64,000 bases of DNA from Pseudomonas sp. B21_DOA (GCA_030544685.1 CP086683.1:2914001-2978000); one strand, 5' to 3'; shown: positions 11,837 to 21,483, counted from the first letter of the stretch. Made by a program: numbers and translations. Notes: generated by a model from the sequence alone, not told the origin.

Positions 11837-12586
11837 TCAGGCCGTTGCTATCGAATGCAGATCGTATTGCGCGGACTGAGTCGCGGCTGCGACTGCACCG
11901 ATCACCAGAATCGCAGGGCTTTTGAGATCGAATAGCCGGGCATCCTCAGTCATCGCGCTCAGATCACTGCGGCATTCACGCTGCTGCGGCAGTGAAGCAT
12001 TTTCGATCATCGCCACCGGCGTTTCCGCCGCCATGCCCCCGGCCAGCAGTTGCTGGCGAATCTCGCCGAGTTTGGCCACACCCATGTAAATCACCAGCGT
12101 CGTGCCGCTCTGGGCCAGTGCCTGCCAGTTCAGTTGGCTGTCGTCCTGAGTGTGCGCGGTCACCAGCGTCACGCCGCGGGCCACGCCGCGCAAGGTCAGC
12201 GAAATATCGCATTGCGTCGCTCCGGCCAGACCCGCGGTGATGCCATTGACCAGTTCCACGTCGACGCCGCGCTCGCGCAGCCACTGCGCCTCTTCACCGC
12301 CACGGCCGAAAATGCACGGATCGCCACCCTTGAGCCGCAACACGCATTTGCCGTGGCGCGCGTAACGCAGCATCAGCCGATGGATGAACGCCTGTGGAGT
12401 CGAGCGACAGCCGCCACGTTTGCCCACGCTAATGATCCGCGCGTCAGGGCAGTGTTCCAGCACTGCTTCGTTGACCAGGTCATCGATCAGCACCACATCG
12501 GCCGCGCGCAACGCGCGTACCGCTTTGAGGGTCAGCAATTCCGGATCACCAGGACCTGCGCCCACCAGCCAGACTTTTGCATTCAT
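11837..12586 (-). CDS. cobA: uroporphyrinogen-III C-methyltransferase (SUMT)
   Basis: 249-residue SAM-dependent methyltransferase making precorrin-2 from uroporphyrinogen III, on the siroheme and cobalamin route. Motifs: VGAGPGDPELLTLKAVRAL at the N-terminus, VLRLKGGDPCIFGRGGEEA near residue 90, and GITAGLAGATQCDISLTLRG near 130. Last gene of the nirB-nirD-nasC-cobA unit, 13 bases after nasC, which fits a role in supplying siroheme to NirB. The frame is intact. Confidence 0.94.
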   Translation of the reverse strand: MNAKVWLVGAGPGDPELLTLKAVRALRAADVVLIDDLVNEAVLEHCPDARIISVGKRGGCRSTPQAFIHRLMLRYARHGKCVLRLKGGDPCIFGRGGEEAQWLRERGVDVELVNGITAGLAGATQCDISLTLRGVARGVTLVTAHTQDDSQLNWQALAQSGTTLVIYMGVAKLGEIRQQLLAGGMAAETPVAMIENASLPQQRECRSDLSAMTEDARLFDLKSPAILVIGAVAAATQSAQYDLHSIATA

Positions 12587-12599
12587 GGTGTTTTCCTCG

Positions 12600-15314
12600 T
12601 CAGATGACGGCGGCCGGCTGCACATCGGCGGCCAGCAAGCGTTTGATTTCCGGGACGCACGAGCCGCATTGCGTGCCGCAGCCCAATTGATTTTTCAGAC
12701 CCTGCAGATCCAGACCCTGGCGAATGCCAGCGCAGACGGCGATGAGGCTGACGTTTTTGCAGTTGCACAGCGTTTTATTGGCCGCCACCTGCACGCCGGC
12801 ATTCCCCGGCGGCGCACTCATCGGCGCCAGCAGCCAACGGCGCAATTGCTCGTCGGCACGGCCCTCCAGCCACAAGCCTTGCAACCAGTGCTGCGCGAGG
12901 GTTTCGCCGGCCAGACGAATCGCCGTAATCCGGCCGTTCTCGATGCGCACGCGTTTGCCAATCGCGCGGCGTGGGTCGTCGTAGGCGAGGATCGGGCCGT
13001 CAATCAGTGACAGGCACTGGTCAATTTGCGCGAGCAATGGCGCATCCGGCGCCTCGCGGCTGGCAGCGCGTATCAGCAGCGCCGGACGTTCGCGTCCGAC
13101 AAGGCTGAGGCTGACGTAGGAAAATGCCTCGCACAGCGGTCGTAGCGTCTCCAAATGCCGTTGAACATCACCCTCGATCAGGGCGAACAATTGCCACGGC
13201 AGGTTGACCGCCTCCAGACGCACGCCGCTGTGTTTGAGTTCTGGTTGTTTCGATAGCGGATCAAACGCCGGCAGGGTCAGGCTGTTAACGCCGCCCTTGA
13301 GATAGCGATCGCCCCAGTGCATCGGCAGGAACGCCTGGCCCGGACGCACGCTGTCGTCGCTGCCGACCGCAACAATCACCGCGCCACGGCGGCTTTTCAG
13401 ATTGACCAGATCGCCGGGCTGCAAGCGGTGCCGGCGCATTTCGTCAGGGTGCAGGCTCAGCACGGCTTCGCTGACGTGGCCGAACAATTGCGCGGCGGTG
13501 CCGGTGCGGCTCATGCCGTGCCACTGATCACGCAGGCGACCGGTGATCAAGGTCAGCGGGAAGCGCGCGTCGCGTTGTTCCTTCGCGGCGCGATACGGAT
13601 CGGCAATGAACTGCCCGCGGCCATTGGCTGTAGGAAAAATGCCGTCGCCGTACAAGCGTGGCGTGCCTTGGCGGGCGCCGGCAGGGAAGGGCCATTGCTG
13701 CGGACCGATCTCGTCGATCAAGGCATGACTGATCCCGGACAGATCCAGGTCTCGCCCACGGGTCAGCGCTTTGAATTCATCAAACAATTGCGACGGGTGA
13801 TCAAAAGCGAACAGGCTCGGCAACTTGGGGCGCAGACGTTGCTCCAGACGCTGTGCGAAATCCACCGTGATGGCCCAGTCCGGCCGCGCTTCGCCCGGTG
13901 CGACAACCGCTTTGCGCACGTGGGAAATGCGCCGCTCGGAGTTGGTCACCGAGCCTTCCTTCTCGCCCCAACTGGCGGCCGGCAACAGCAGGTCGGCAAA
14001 CGCAGCGGTTTCGGTGGTGCGAAAAGCTTCCTGCAACACCACAAAAGGGCAGGCCTCAAGCGCTGCGCGGACTGCGCTCTGATCAGGCATCGATTGCGCC
14101 GGGTTGGTACAGGCAATCCACAGCGCTTTGATTTTGCCGCTGCGCAGGTTTTCGAACAGTTCGATGGCGCTCAGGCCCGGCGCCTCGGGCAAGCTCTCCA
14201 CACCCCAGTACGCCGCCACCTCGGCGCGATGCTCCGGGTTGGCGGCATCGCGGTGACCGGGCAGCAGATTGGAAAGACTGCCGGTTTCCCGCCCGCCCAT
14301 GGCGTTCGGCTGACCGGTAAGTGAGAAAGGTCCTGCACCGGGACGGCCGATTTGCCCGGTGGCCAGGTGCAGATTGATCAGCGCGCTGTTCTTTGCGCTG
14401 CCGGCGGTGGACTGATTCAGGCCCATGCACCACAGCGACAGGAAGCTCGGCGCAGTGCCGACCCATTCCGCGGACTGCTGCAATTGCTCGATGCTGATGC
14501 CACACAGCTGCGAAACCATCTGCGGGGTGTAATCGCGTACCAGCGTTTTAAGCTCGGCGAGGCCTTCGGTGTGCGCCTTGATGAAATCGCGATCGATCCA
14601 GTCTTCCCACAACAGCAGATGCAAAATCCCATGGAACAAGGCGACATCGGTACCCGGAAGAATCGCCAGATGCAGGTCAGCCAAATCGCAGGTGTCGGTG
14701 CGACGCGGGTCAATGACGATGACTTTCATCTGCGGGCGGCGGGATTTGGCTTCCTCCAAACGACGGAAAAGTACCGGATGGGCGTAGGCCATGTTGCTGC
14801 CGACGATCATGACGCAGTCGCTCAGCTCCAGATCTTCGTAACTGCACGGCGGTGCGTCGGCGCCGAGGCTGCGTTTGTAGCCGACCACCGCCGAGGACAT
14901 GCACAGCCGCGAATTGCTGTCGATGTTGTTGGTGCCGACCAGCGCCCGCGCCAGTTTGTTGAAAGCGTAGTAGTCCTCGGTGAGCAACTGCCCTGAGATA
15001 TAGAACGCTACGCTTTCCGGGCCGTGCTCGGCGATGGTTTCGGCAAACATGTTGGCGGCGTGTTCCAGTGCCGTATTCCAGTCGGTGCGGCCGCGCGCCA
15101 GGCCTTTGCCCAGGCGCAGTTCCGGGTACAAGGCGCGGGCGGCGAGGTCGCCGGTCAGGTGCAGCGTCGAGCCTTTGCTGCACAGTTTGCCGAAGTTGGC
15201 CGGGTGCGCCGGATCGCCGCTGACGCCGAGAATGCGCTCGCCGTCATGCTCGATCAGTACACCGCAGCCGACCCCGCAGTAACAGCAGGTCGAGGCGGTC
15301 GTCTGGCGGTTCAT
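12600..15314 (-). CDS. nasC: assimilatory nitrate reductase, molybdopterin catalytic subunit
   Basis: 904-residue assimilatory nitrate reductase reducing nitrate to nitrite in the cytoplasm. N-terminal [4Fe-4S] motif CCYCGVGCGVLIEHDGER with the downstream LCSKGS; molybdopterin oxidoreductase core with WCMGLNQSTAGSAKN and LTGQPNAMGGRETGSLSNL; MoCo-binding C-terminal domain (ITGRLRDQWHGMSRTG). A further BFD-like [2Fe-2S] domain closes the protein (CNCKNVS near 850, CGTQCGSC near 880), probably an electron entry site. Its start codon overlaps the nirD stop by one base (ATGA), suggesting translational coupling. nasA or narB are alternative names. Confidence 0.93.
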   Translation of the reverse strand: MNRQTTASTCCYCGVGCGVLIEHDGERILGVSGDPAHPANFGKLCSKGSTLHLTGDLAARALYPELRLGKGLARGRTDWNTALEHAANMFAETIAEHGPESVAFYISGQLLTEDYYAFNKLARALVGTNNIDSNSRLCMSSAVVGYKRSLGADAPPCSYEDLELSDCVMIVGSNMAYAHPVLFRRLEEAKSRRPQMKVIVIDPRRTDTCDLADLHLAILPGTDVALFHGILHLLLWEDWIDRDFIKAHTEGLAELKTLVRDYTPQMVSQLCGISIEQLQQSAEWVGTAPSFLSLWCMGLNQSTAGSAKNSALINLHLATGQIGRPGAGPFSLTGQPNAMGGRETGSLSNLLPGHRDAANPEHRAEVAAYWGVESLPEAPGLSAIELFENLRSGKIKALWIACTNPAQSMPDQSAVRAALEACPFVVLQEAFRTTETAAFADLLLPAASWGEKEGSVTNSERRISHVRKAVVAPGEARPDWAITVDFAQRLEQRLRPKLPSLFAFDHPSQLFDEFKALTRGRDLDLSGISHALIDEIGPQQWPFPAGARQGTPRLYGDGIFPTANGRGQFIADPYRAAKEQRDARFPLTLITGRLRDQWHGMSRTGTAAQLFGHVSEAVLSLHPDEMRRHRLQPGDLVNLKSRRGAVIVAVGSDDSVRPGQAFLPMHWGDRYLKGGVNSLTLPAFDPLSKQPELKHSGVRLEAVNLPWQLFALIEGDVQRHLETLRPLCEAFSYVSLSLVGRERPALLIRAASREAPDAPLLAQIDQCLSLIDGPILAYDDPRRAIGKRVRIENGRITAIRLAGETLAQHWLQGLWLEGRADEQLRRWLLAPMSAPPGNAGVQVAANKTLCNCKNVSLIAVCAGIRQGLDLQGLKNQLGCGTQCGSCVPEIKRLLAADVQPAAVI

Positions 15315-15631
15315 CAGATGGCGTCCCGCAGGGCCAGTTGCACACGACCATTCTCGACCCGCGCCGGATGGTGATGGGCGCAGCCGATGTCCGGCGCCTG
15401 GGCTTCGCCGGTTTCGAGGTCGATCTGCCAGTTGTGCAGCGGGCAGGCCACGCGCTTGCCGTAGATCAAGCCTTGCGACAGAGGCCCGCCCTTGTGCGGG
15501 CAGCGGTCATCGAGGGCGAAAACCTCGTCGTCGCTTGTACGAAAAATCGCGATGTCACCTTTCGGCCCGGCAATGATCCGCGAACCGAGGGCGTTGATCT
15601 CTTCCAGTGCACAGATATCGAGCCAGTTCAT
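15314..15631 (-). CDS. nirD: nitrite reductase (NADH) small subunit NirD
   Basis: 105-residue Rieske-type small subunit of assimilatory NADH-nitrite reductase. It has the Rieske-like boxes CPHKGGPL and CPLHNWQIDLETG. The start at 15631 overlaps the nirB stop by four bases (ATGA), and its own stop overlaps the nasC start by one. The in-frame extension upstream runs inside nirB and is not needed. Confidence 0.94.
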   Translation of the reverse strand: MNWLDICALEEINALGSRIIAGPKGDIAIFRTSDDEVFALDDRCPHKGGPLSQGLIYGKRVACPLHNWQIDLETGEAQAPDIGCAHHHPARVENGRVQLALRDAI

Positions 15632-18081
15632 GCCGGCACCTCCAGGTTTTTCACGGGGATCACATCGAATTCTTTCTTCAATTGCGGCTGCGCCAGGCGC
15701 TCCTTCCACGGGTCCTGTTCGAACGACAAGGAGAATTGCAGGCGCTCGTTCAAGGCCTTGCGCCGCTCGGCGTCTTCAAGCACGTTCTTCTTGATGTGTT
15801 CCATGCCGACCCGTTGCAGGTAGTGCACGGTGCGCTCGAGGTAGAAGGCTTCTTCGCGGTAGAGCTGCAGGAACGCGCCGTTGTATTCACGGACTTCTTC
15901 GGCAGTCTTGAGCTTGACGAAGAACTCGGCGACTTCGGTCTTGATCCCGCCGTTGCCACCGATGTACATCTCCCAGCCGGAGTCGACGCCGATAATTCCT
16001 ACGTCCTTGATGCCCGCTTCCGAACAGTTGCGTGGGCAACCGGACACGGCCAGCTTCACTTTGTGCGGCGACCACATGTTGAACAGGTCGTGCTCGAGTT
16101 CGATGCCCAGTTGCGTCGAGTTCTGTGTGCCGAAGCGGCAGAACTCGCTACCGACACAGGTTTTCACCGTGCGGATGGATTTGCCGTAGGCGTGGCCGGA
16201 CGGCATGTCGAGGTCTTTCCACACGCCGGGCAGATCCTGCTTCTTGATACCCAACAAGTCGATGCGCTGACCGCCGGTGACCTTGACCATCGGCACGTTG
16301 TACTTGTCGGCCACATCGGCGATCCGCCGCAGTTCCGAAGGGTTGGTCACGCCGCCCCACATGCGCGGCACCACCGAATAGGTGCCGTCCTTCTGGATAT
16401 TGGCGTGGGCGCGTTCGTTGATCAGACGCGATTGCGGGTCGTCCTTGGCCTCGCCCGGCCAGGTGGAAATCAGGTAGTAGTTGAGCGCCGGGCGGCAAGT
16501 CGCGCAGCCATTCGGTGTGCGCCAGTTCAGGTAACTCATGGTCTCGGCGATGGTCAGCAGGTGTTCCTGACGGATCGCCCGACGAATCTGCCCGTGGTTG
16601 AGGTCGCTGCAACCACAGATGGCTTTTTCGCTTTTCGGTTTGACGTCGGCCGCGCCACCCACGGTATTGATCAGGATCTGCTCGACCAGACCGGCGCAGG
16701 AACCGCAGGAACTGGCCGCTTTGGTGTGTTTCTTCACTTCGTCGACGCTGAACAGGCCGTGTTCCTGAATCGCCTTGACGATAGTGCCCTTGCACACACC
16801 GTTGCAGCCGCAGACTTCGGCGCTGTCGGCCATGACCATGGCTTTGTCCTGGCCCTGATGTCCTACGTCGCCTAAAGCGTTTTCGCCGAACATAAGGTGA
16901 TCGCGGATCTCGCCTATGGCGTGATTCTCACGAATCTGCCGGAAATACCAACCGCCATCTGCCGTATCGCCGTACAGACAGGCGCCGACCAGCACGTCAT
17001 CCTTGATCACCAGTTTTTTGTACACGCCGCCGATCGGGTCGGAGAGGGTGATGGTTTCGGTGCCTTCGCCGCCCATGAAGTCGCCGGCGGAGAACAGGTC
17101 GATACCGGTGACTTTCAATTTGGTCGAAGTCACGGAGCCTTGATAGCGAGCGAAACCCAGTTGCGCGAGGTGATTGGCGCAGACCTTGGCTTGTTCGAAC
17201 AGCGGCGCCACCAGACCGTAGGCGATGCCGCGATGGCTGGCGCATTCGCCGATCGCGTAGATGCGCGGGTCGTAGGTTTGCAGGGTGTCGTTGACCAGAA
17301 TCCCGCGATTGCACGGGATGCCGGCCTTTTCCGCCAGTTCGGTGTTGGGACGGATGCCGGCGGCCATCACCACCAGGTCGGCAGGGATGATGTCGCCGTT
17401 CTTGAACTGCACCGAGCCGACCCGGCCATTGCCGGCGTCGTGCAGGGCTTGGGTCTGTTCGCACAGGCGAAAATGCAGGCCACGGGATTCCAGCGCCGAT
17501 TGCAGAAGCTGGCCGCTGGTCTTGTCCAGTTGCCGCTCCAGCAACCATTCGCCGAGGTGCACCACGGTGACGTGCATGCCGCGCAGCATCAGGCCATTGG
17601 CCGCTTCGAGGCCGAGCAGGCCGCCGCCGATGACCACGGCGTGCTTGTGGGTCCTGGCGGTGTCGATCATGGCCTGGGTGTCGGCGATGTCGCGGTAACC
17701 GATCACACCCTGCAAGGTGTTGCCGGGAATCGGCAGGATGAACGGGGTCGAGCCGGTGGCGATCAGCAGGCGGTCGTACTCGGCTTCGGTGCCGTCCTCG
17801 GCAATCACTCGGCGTTTGACCCGGTCGATCTCCACCACTTTGCGGTTGAGCAGCAACTTGATGTTGTTTTCCAGATACCAGTCGAGGTCGTTGAGGACGA
17901 TCTCTTCAAAAGTCTGCTCACCGGCCAGCACCGGCGACAGCAGGATGCGGTTGTAGTTGGTGTGCGGTTCGGCGCCGAAGACGGTGATGTCGTAGAGCTC
18001 GTCGCTCAGCTTGAGCAGTTCTTCCAGGGTACGCACCCCGGCCATGCCATTGCCGATCATCACCAGTTTGAGTTTTTTCAT
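15628..18081 (-). CDS. nirB: nitrite reductase (NADH) large subunit NirB
   Basis: 817-residue cytoplasmic siroheme nitrite reductase reducing nitrite to ammonium with NADH. Order: FAD/NADH-binding pyridine nucleotide-disulphide domain (MIGNGMAGVRTLEELL at the N-terminus; VVIGGGLLGLEAANGL near 150); two BFD-like [2Fe-2S] motifs (CGCNGVCKG near 422, CGSCAGL near 465); siroheme/[4Fe-4S] domain with TCVGSEFCRFG near 641 and SGCPRNCSEA near 682. The start MKKLKLVMIGNG at 18081 follows a GGAG site. First gene of nirB-nirD-nasC-cobA, controlled by the leader described upstream. Confidence 0.96.
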   Translation of the reverse strand: MKKLKLVMIGNGMAGVRTLEELLKLSDELYDITVFGAEPHTNYNRILLSPVLAGEQTFEEIVLNDLDWYLENNIKLLLNRKVVEIDRVKRRVIAEDGTEAEYDRLLIATGSTPFILPIPGNTLQGVIGYRDIADTQAMIDTARTHKHAVVIGGGLLGLEAANGLMLRGMHVTVVHLGEWLLERQLDKTSGQLLQSALESRGLHFRLCEQTQALHDAGNGRVGSVQFKNGDIIPADLVVMAAGIRPNTELAEKAGIPCNRGILVNDTLQTYDPRIYAIGECASHRGIAYGLVAPLFEQAKVCANHLAQLGFARYQGSVTSTKLKVTGIDLFSAGDFMGGEGTETITLSDPIGGVYKKLVIKDDVLVGACLYGDTADGGWYFRQIRENHAIGEIRDHLMFGENALGDVGHQGQDKAMVMADSAEVCGCNGVCKGTIVKAIQEHGLFSVDEVKKHTKAASSCGSCAGLVEQILINTVGGAADVKPKSEKAICGCSDLNHGQIRRAIRQEHLLTIAETMSYLNWRTPNGCATCRPALNYYLISTWPGEAKDDPQSRLINERAHANIQKDGTYSVVPRMWGGVTNPSELRRIADVADKYNVPMVKVTGGQRIDLLGIKKQDLPGVWKDLDMPSGHAYGKSIRTVKTCVGSEFCRFGTQNSTQLGIELEHDLFNMWSPHKVKLAVSGCPRNCSEAGIKDVGIIGVDSGWEMYIGGNGGIKTEVAEFFVKLKTAEEVREYNGAFLQLYREEAFYLERTVHYLQRVGMEHIKKNVLEDAERRKALNERLQFSLSFEQDPWKERLAQPQLKKEFDVIPVKNLEVPA

Positions 18082-18151
18082 CAGGTTCTCCGGGAGCTGC
18101 GGCTGGCCTCTGGTGGGCCGTCGGGCCTTGCTCGACAAATTTTGCGCAAAC

Positions 18152-18189
18152 AAAAAAGGCGTCCCGCTAGTTGCCTAGCGAGGACGCCT
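18152..18189 (-). terminator. leader terminator (attenuator) of the nirB operon
   Basis: On the minus strand, stem GGCGTCC-CGCTAG / CTAGCG-GGACGCC is followed by six T, about 70 bases before the nirB start. It lies directly after the ANTAR-binding hairpins, as expected for NasT-dependent antitermination. Confidence 0.9.
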
Positions 18190-18198
18190 TTGTCCTGG

Positions 18199-18237
18199 TC
18201 CCGTTCTCTCGGGAAGCGCAGCCTTCGTCGTTGAAGG
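18199..18237 (-). promoter_or_regulatory. ANTAR-binding RNA element, nirB leader
   Basis: Two stem-loops read on the minus strand: CCTTC(AACGAC)GAAGG at 18222-18237 and TCCCG(AGAGAA)CGGGA at 18199-18214, with a 7-base linker. Both loops are hexanucleotides with A at position 1 and G at position 4, the known requirement for ANTAR proteins such as NasR/NasT. A terminator follows. I infer that NasT, encoded at 21713-22287, binds here when nitrate is present and lets polymerase read into nirB. Confidence 0.88.
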
Positions 18238-18266
18238 TTGGGCTTTATGTATGGTGAACAGGGTAA

Positions 18267-18282
18267 TGCAGTGGTTGTGCCA
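18267..18282 (-). promoter_or_regulatory. sigma-54 promoter of nirB operon
   Basis: Minus-strand TGGCACAACCACTGCA has the -24 GG and -12 GC separated by 10 bases, with TGGCAC perfect. Transcription would start near 18254, just upstream of the ANTAR hairpins. Nitrogen control by NtrC is the expected activator; I did not locate its binding sites. Confidence 0.75.
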
Positions 18283-18402
18283 ACTACGCGAAGCGCGGTT
18301 TTATTGGTTAGGCGCGGTTATAGCGTTGATTTTTTGCACCGAATCGAAGCGGGTTGCCCGTTCGTGGAGCGTTCAGGCACATAGAGTTGTGGTGATTGGG
18401 CT

Positions 18403-18486
18403 GACGCCTTCGCGAGCAAGCTCGCTCCCACAGGGGCTGTGGTGTTCACAAATGCCCTGTGGGAGCGAGCTTGCTCGCGAATGGCG
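18403..18486. repeat. REPIN
   Basis: Inverted REP pair with the GAGCAAGCTC / GAGCTTGCTC core, between the nirB promoter region and the end of the kinase gene. Confidence 0.9.
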
Positions 18487-18495
18487 CGGCGCGGT

Positions 18496-20166
18496 TCAAC
18501 TGTGAGACAACAAAACCAGCAGGATTAAATTCCCCAGCAACGCCACCAACGCCATGGTCCGCCAGACCTTCAACGGCTCCCGCTCCAGTAAAGGCCGGGG
18601 CCGCACACTCAAACTTTGCCGCTCACCCTGTTCCAGCACCAGCAGCCACTCTTCAGCGGTTTCAAAGCGGTGCTGCGGATCGGCGGCGGCGCCGCGTTCC
18701 AGACTTTGCGCCAGCCATTCCGGCAGGTCCGGGCGGTAGCGACTGGCATTCACCGGTACGCCAAATCGGGGCCGCTGGAACGCTTCGATTTCGCCATAGG
18801 GAAAATGCCCGGTGAGCAGCAAATACAGGGTGACGCCCACCGAATACAAATCCTGCTGCGCACTCGGTGGTTCGCCGCGAAACGCTTCCGGGGCGATGAA
18901 ACTAGGCGTTCCCGGCAGGGTCGACGGCGCGTCCTCTGACAGTCCCGGGCAGTAAGCCAGACCGAAATCCAGCAGGCGCAGCTCGCCGTCATCACCCAGC
19001 AGCAGGTTTTCCGGTTTGATGTCGCGATGCAGAATCTGCCGCCGATGCAACAGCCCGACCGCGCGCAACAGGCGCTCGGCGATGTCCTGCCACTGCGCCA
19101 ATGGCAACGGGCCGCTGTGTTGAAACACGTCGGCCAGCGTCGTCCCGGCGTATTCGCGCATGACGTAGTACAAATGCTGACGCTGAGTGCAGGCATGGAT
19201 TTGCGGAAAATGCCGGCCGGCCACGCGCTTGAGGAACCATTCTTCCGACAGCAGCGCCTGCCCGGCTTGCGGATCGTCGGCCAGCCGCGCTGGCAAGGTC
19301 TTCAACAACCAAGGCTGACCCTGACTATCGAGCACGCGATATATCAATGATTGCTGGCTCTGGCCGATGATGCCTTGCACCTGCCAGCCTTCAAACGCTT
19401 GCCCGGGTTTCAGCGTTGGCGGCAGTGGCCATTGCTGCAATTGCACCAGCGCATCGCCGATGCTCGCTTCGCCCAGCGCATCGACGCGCACCAGCAGGGC
19501 ACTGGCGTTGTCCCGACTGCCGGCCAGATGCGCGGCGTTGACCAAGGTTTGCGCGGCGCTGTGCAGGTCCGCTTGATCGCGCAGAATCGCCGCGATTGCG
19601 GTATCGCCCAAGGTCGACCAGACGCCGTCGCTGAGCAGCACGAAGCTTTCGCCCTCACGCAGTTCGCCGTCGAGGAAATCCAGGACCAGATGCTGATCGA
19701 GCCCGAGCGCACGTTTGAGCACGTGCTGCATGCCCGGTTGCTCCCAGACGTGATCCTCGCTGATGCGCTGCAAGCGCTCGGCGTGCCAGCGATAAACCCG
19801 GCAATCGCCGACGTGGGCGAGGGTGAAGCGTCGACCGCGCATCACCAGCGCGCTGACCGTGGTCAGCAGCGGTTGCCCACCACCGTTGGCCTGCAGCCAG
19901 CGATTTTGCGCGAGCAGCAGGCGATCCAGCGCCTGGGCCACGCTCCAGGTTTCCGACGTCGCGTAGTAGTCCAGCGCCAGCGCCTGCAAGGTCGAACGCG
20001 CGGCGAGGCCGCCATCGGCGCACTGGCTGACGCCGTCGGCGATGGCGAACAGATAACCCTTGCTCACCGCCAGTGCCGGCGCCGGTGTCACCGAACGCAG
20101 GGCGTCCTGATTCTCCGCGCGAGGGCCGGTGGCGCTGGCTTCGGCGAAGCTCAGTTGCAGAGCCAT
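18496..20166 (-). CDS. fused PP2C phosphatase and Ser/Thr protein kinase
   Basis: 556-residue signalling protein. Residues 1-240: PP2C-type phosphatase (AIADGVSQCADGG, LAHVGDCRVYRW, VLLSDGVW, AGSRDNASALLV) holding the metal-binding Asp residues. Residues about 260-510: Hanks-type kinase with LLKTLPA (ATP Lys), LHRDIKPENLLL, LDFGLAY and a SFIAPEAF activation segment. One C-terminal membrane helix (WRTMALVALLGNLILLVLL) anchors it, so both domains face the cytoplasm. It lies 7 bases after nasA and is probably cotranscribed with it. A link to nitrate assimilation rests on location only; substrates are unknown. Confidence 0.9.
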   Translation of the reverse strand: MALQLSFAEASATGPRAENQDALRSVTPAPALAVSKGYLFAIADGVSQCADGGLAARSTLQALALDYYATSETWSVAQALDRLLLAQNRWLQANGGGQPLLTTVSALVMRGRRFTLAHVGDCRVYRWHAERLQRISEDHVWEQPGMQHVLKRALGLDQHLVLDFLDGELREGESFVLLSDGVWSTLGDTAIAAILRDQADLHSAAQTLVNAAHLAGSRDNASALLVRVDALGEASIGDALVQLQQWPLPPTLKPGQAFEGWQVQGIIGQSQQSLIYRVLDSQGQPWLLKTLPARLADDPQAGQALLSEEWFLKRVAGRHFPQIHACTQRQHLYYVMREYAGTTLADVFQHSGPLPLAQWQDIAERLLRAVGLLHRRQILHRDIKPENLLLGDDGELRLLDFGLAYCPGLSEDAPSTLPGTPSFIAPEAFRGEPPSAQQDLYSVGVTLYLLLTGHFPYGEIEAFQRPRFGVPVNASRYRPDLPEWLAQSLERGAAADPQHRFETAEEWLLVLEQGERQSLSVRPRPLLEREPLKVWRTMALVALLGNLILLVLLSHS

Positions 20167-20173
20167 TGAGGCC

Positions 20174-21384
20174 TCAGACCCGCGCCGCTGTCACTGCCGC
20201 CGAACCCCAGGTGGTTCTCCAGCGACGCTTGACGCCGTGCAGGCCAAACCATGCCAGCACACCGAGGCTGGCGAACAACCACAGCGCCAGTTGATAACTG
20301 CCGGTGCTTTGCTTGATCGCGCCCATGCCGGCCGCGAGGGCGAAGCCGCCGATACCGCCGGCCATGCCGATCAGCCCGGTCATCACGCCGATCTCCAGAC
20401 GAAAACGCTGCGGCACCAGTTGGAAAACCGCACCGTTGCCGGCGCCCAAGCCGAGCATGGTGCAGACGAAAAGCGCCAGCGCCGCGTAGGAACTTGGCAG
20501 ATTGAAGCCCACGGCGGCGATGCAGATGGCGGCGACGGTGTACATCGCCAGCAAAGTGCGGATGCCGCCGAAGCGATCGGCCAGCGCGCCACCCAACGGC
20601 CGCATCAGGCTGCCGCCGAACACGCAGGCAGCGGTGTAGTAGCCAGCGGTCACCGGGCTCAGACCGTATTGATCGTTGAAGTAACCGGGCAGGGCGCTGG
20701 CCAGGCCGATGAAGCCGCCGAAGGTGACGCTGTAGAAAAACATGAACCACCAGCTGTCGCGATCACCGAGGGCCTTGAAGTAGTCGGCCATGGCTTTCGG
20801 TTTCGGCCGCTGCGGGGCGTTTTTGCCAACAGGGCGAACAGCACTAAGGTCAGAACCAGCGGGATCAGGGCGAAACCGAAGACATTGCTCCAGCCGAACG
20901 CGGCGGCAATCACTGGCGCCAGCAGCGCGGCGAACACGGTGCCGGAGTTGCCCGCACCGGCGATGCCCATGGCTTTGCCCTGATGCTCTGGCGGGTACCA
21001 CTGCGAGGCCAGCGGCAGGGCCACGGCGAACGACGCGCCGGCCATGCCGAGGAACAGGCCGAGGATCAGCGCCTGTTCATAACTGTGGATACCCAGTTTC
21101 CAGGCGCCGAACAGCGCGCAGATGACGATGACCTGGCCGATCAGCCCGGCGGTCTTTGGCGACAAGCGATCAGCGAGCATGCCCATGGCGAAGCGCAACA
21201 CCGCGCCGGCGAGAATCGGCGTGGCGACGACCAGGCCGCGTTGCTGGGTGGTCAGGTGCAGGTCGGCGGCAATCTGCACCGCCAGCGGGCCGAGCAGGTA
21301 CCAGACCATGAAGCTCAGGTCGAAATACAGGAAGGCCGCGAACAGGGTCGGGGTATGGCCGGATTTCCAGAAGCTTGAATTCAT
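20174..21384 (-). CDS. nasA: nitrate/nitrite transporter NasA (MFS, NNP family)
   Basis: 403-residue major facilitator permease for nitrate uptake. NNP-type signatures: GMAGASFAVALPLASQWYP and GIAGAGNSGTVFAALLAP in the first half, and GLGAGNGAVFQLVPQRF in the second. A one-base loss in the T run at 20820-20824 (plus strand) breaks the frame after LLAK; restoring it gives NAPQRPKPKAMADYFKAL. The start MNSSFWKSGHTPTLF at 21384 follows GAGGTGCGCG. It heads a unit with the PP2C/kinase gene and has its own sigma-54 promoter and ANTAR leader. Confidence 0.92.
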
Positions 21385-21483
21385 CGCGCACCTCGGCTGA
21401 AAAGAGTCTCGAAAGGAGTCATGCACAGCAGGTGGAGCGCCTCACGGCCGCACCACCGGCCCCGCTCTGTGGGGCCAAAACGC

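Noticed and set aside
15607..16875. Open frame of 422 codons antisense to nirB
   Set aside because: No recognisable domain, and its composition mirrors the nirB codons.
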